Shown here: piece after piece, positions 51,236-51,783 of the stretch
Layout: each line of letters starts with the position of its first letter
Position numbering within the stretch: the first letter of the stretch is position 1
DNA from: Neomegalonema sp.
Lineage (GTDB): Bacteria; Pseudomonadota; Alphaproteobacteria; Rhodobacterales; Rhodobacteraceae
Assembly: GCA_022760435.1 (NCBI GenBank)
Contig: JALEFY010000020.1
Location: 1-51,783 of the forward strand
Reading direction: 5' to 3'
DNA: 51,783 nt
Position numbers and translations under genes: made by a program
Notes under the pieces: model-generated
Told to the model about the DNA's origin: nothing
The model's input: only the letters and a program-made list of their open reading frames with translations
Database searches by the model: none

Positions 51236-51783
51236 TCAGGCCGCCAGAGCCTTCGCTTGCGCAATCGCCGCTTCAAAGGCGCCTTCCGGGTCAGCGGTCA
51301 GCAGTGTCGGCTGGAAGCGCAATTCCTCGATCGCGCTCACGCCTGCCTGATTGAGCCAGAATTTCAGATAGCTCGACTGGTGATCGACGCCGAAGGCCGG
51401 GGAGGGCATCTGCGGGCCATAGGCGCCGCTGGTCAGCGCCAGCACCGCGCGCTTACCCTCCAGCAGGCCGAAATACCCTTTCTCCGGGTCAAGGCCCCAC
51501 AAAAGGCCCGGCTGGTGGATCAGGTCGATATATTGCTTGAGCTTGTAGGGGATCGAGCCGTTCCACATCGGGGTCGCGATCAGGTAGATGTCGGCGGCGA
51601 TGAAGCGGCGCGCGATCGCCTCGATCTGGTCCCAGGCGGTCTTTTGCGCGCCCTCATGCGCCTGTCCCATGATCACGGTCATCTTGGCGGCGACCTTGTC
51701 GCCGTCGTAATCCGGCAGCGCCTCGGTTGCGAGGTCCAGCGTGTCGAGCTCGAGCCCCGGCTGGCGCGCGCGAAGGGCGGCGA
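51236..51783 (-). CDS. FMN-dependent NADH-azoreductase (AzoR-like), 5' end outside the window
   Basis: The last 182 residues of a flavodoxin-fold oxidoreductase; the start lies beyond the right edge. The visible N-terminal part reads PGLELDTLDL, then EALPDYDGDKVAAKM, as in AzoR/FMN-NADH azoreductases. The FMN-binding TPMWNGSIPYKLKQYIDLI and a following Gly-rich segment are conserved. Enzymes of this group reduce quinones and azo compounds with NADH. Convergent with the TRAP operon. Confidence 0.9.
   Translation of the reverse strand, partial: AALRARQPGLELDTLDLATEALPDYDGDKVAAKMTVIMGQAHEGAQKTAWDQIEAIARRFIAADIYLIATPMWNGSIPYKLKQYIDLIHQPGLLWGLDPEKGYFGLLEGKRAVLALTSGAYGPQMPSPAFGVDHQSSYLKFWLNQAGVSAIEELRFQPTLLTADPEGAFEAAIAQAKALAA

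Overview
The window is GC-rich chromosomal DNA from an alphaproteobacterium, probably of the Caulobacterales/Maricaulales type (Hyphomonas- or Oceanicaulis-like). The evidence is a stand-alone F0 operon (atpI-atpB-atpE-atpF'-atpF) with a b' subunit and no F1 genes beside it, a perfect CtrA-type box upstream of smc, DUF3422, DUF721 and DUF2244 proteins, HemP, a MutL carrying its own endonuclease motif, and palindromic intergenic repeats of the kind common in this class. The lineage below class is inference. I see no phage, insertion sequence or CRISPR array.

Layout. 1-363: five tandem 40-bp units, each contributing a perfect hairpin, then a terminator. 364-6557: a catalytic/non-catalytic M16 protease pair, mutL and a DUF3422 membrane protein. 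6660-7313: an AT-richer, probably transferred orphan gene whose C-terminus resembles immunity proteins. 7415-10145: acetyltransferase, flavoprotein and M19 dipeptidase. 10146-10942: no gene, but an array of two related palindromes in a 162-bp tandem unit. 10943-13096: MFS transporter and lipoprotein hydrolase. 13163-16830 (minus): DUF3592-like protein, nudC, accA and a ZntB-like transporter. 16957-22506: SRP RNA, dnaX-ybaB-recR, mutY convergent on recR, a DciA-like DUF721 protein and a DsbA-like thiol oxidoreductase. 22737-29067: smc and the F0 operon.

29143-31953 (minus) reads dapA-smpB-acetyltransferase-AhpD-like protein. It is followed by a lytic transglycosylase, a haloacid dehalogenase and glutathione reductase. 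36473-41326 (minus) is a candidate iron/haem operon: hemP, a CPC-motif protein of unknown function, imelysin, an outer-membrane barrel and a di-haem oxidoreductase. Next come znuA with a Zur box that exactly fills its promoter spacer, a divergent WecG/TagA-like protein, a LapG-type cysteine protease, DUF2244, ctaD and lipB. After tRNA-Leu(GAG) there is a complete DctPQM TRAP transporter, and the window ends inside an azoR-like gene.

Most of the window is housekeeping: genome maintenance (mutL, mutY, recR, dnaX, smc, DciA-like), energy (F0, ctaD), envelope (accA, dapA, slt) and metal homeostasis (hemP cluster, znuA). The most unusual content lies between genes. There are at least six local tandem arrays, two of which repeat a gene's last codons with the stop codon in frame. 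One array holds two palindrome subfamilies whose stems differ only by compensatory base-pair changes. The best candidate for an undescribed system is the hemP-CPC protein-imelysin-barrel-DHOR operon; its joint function is inferred, not shown.
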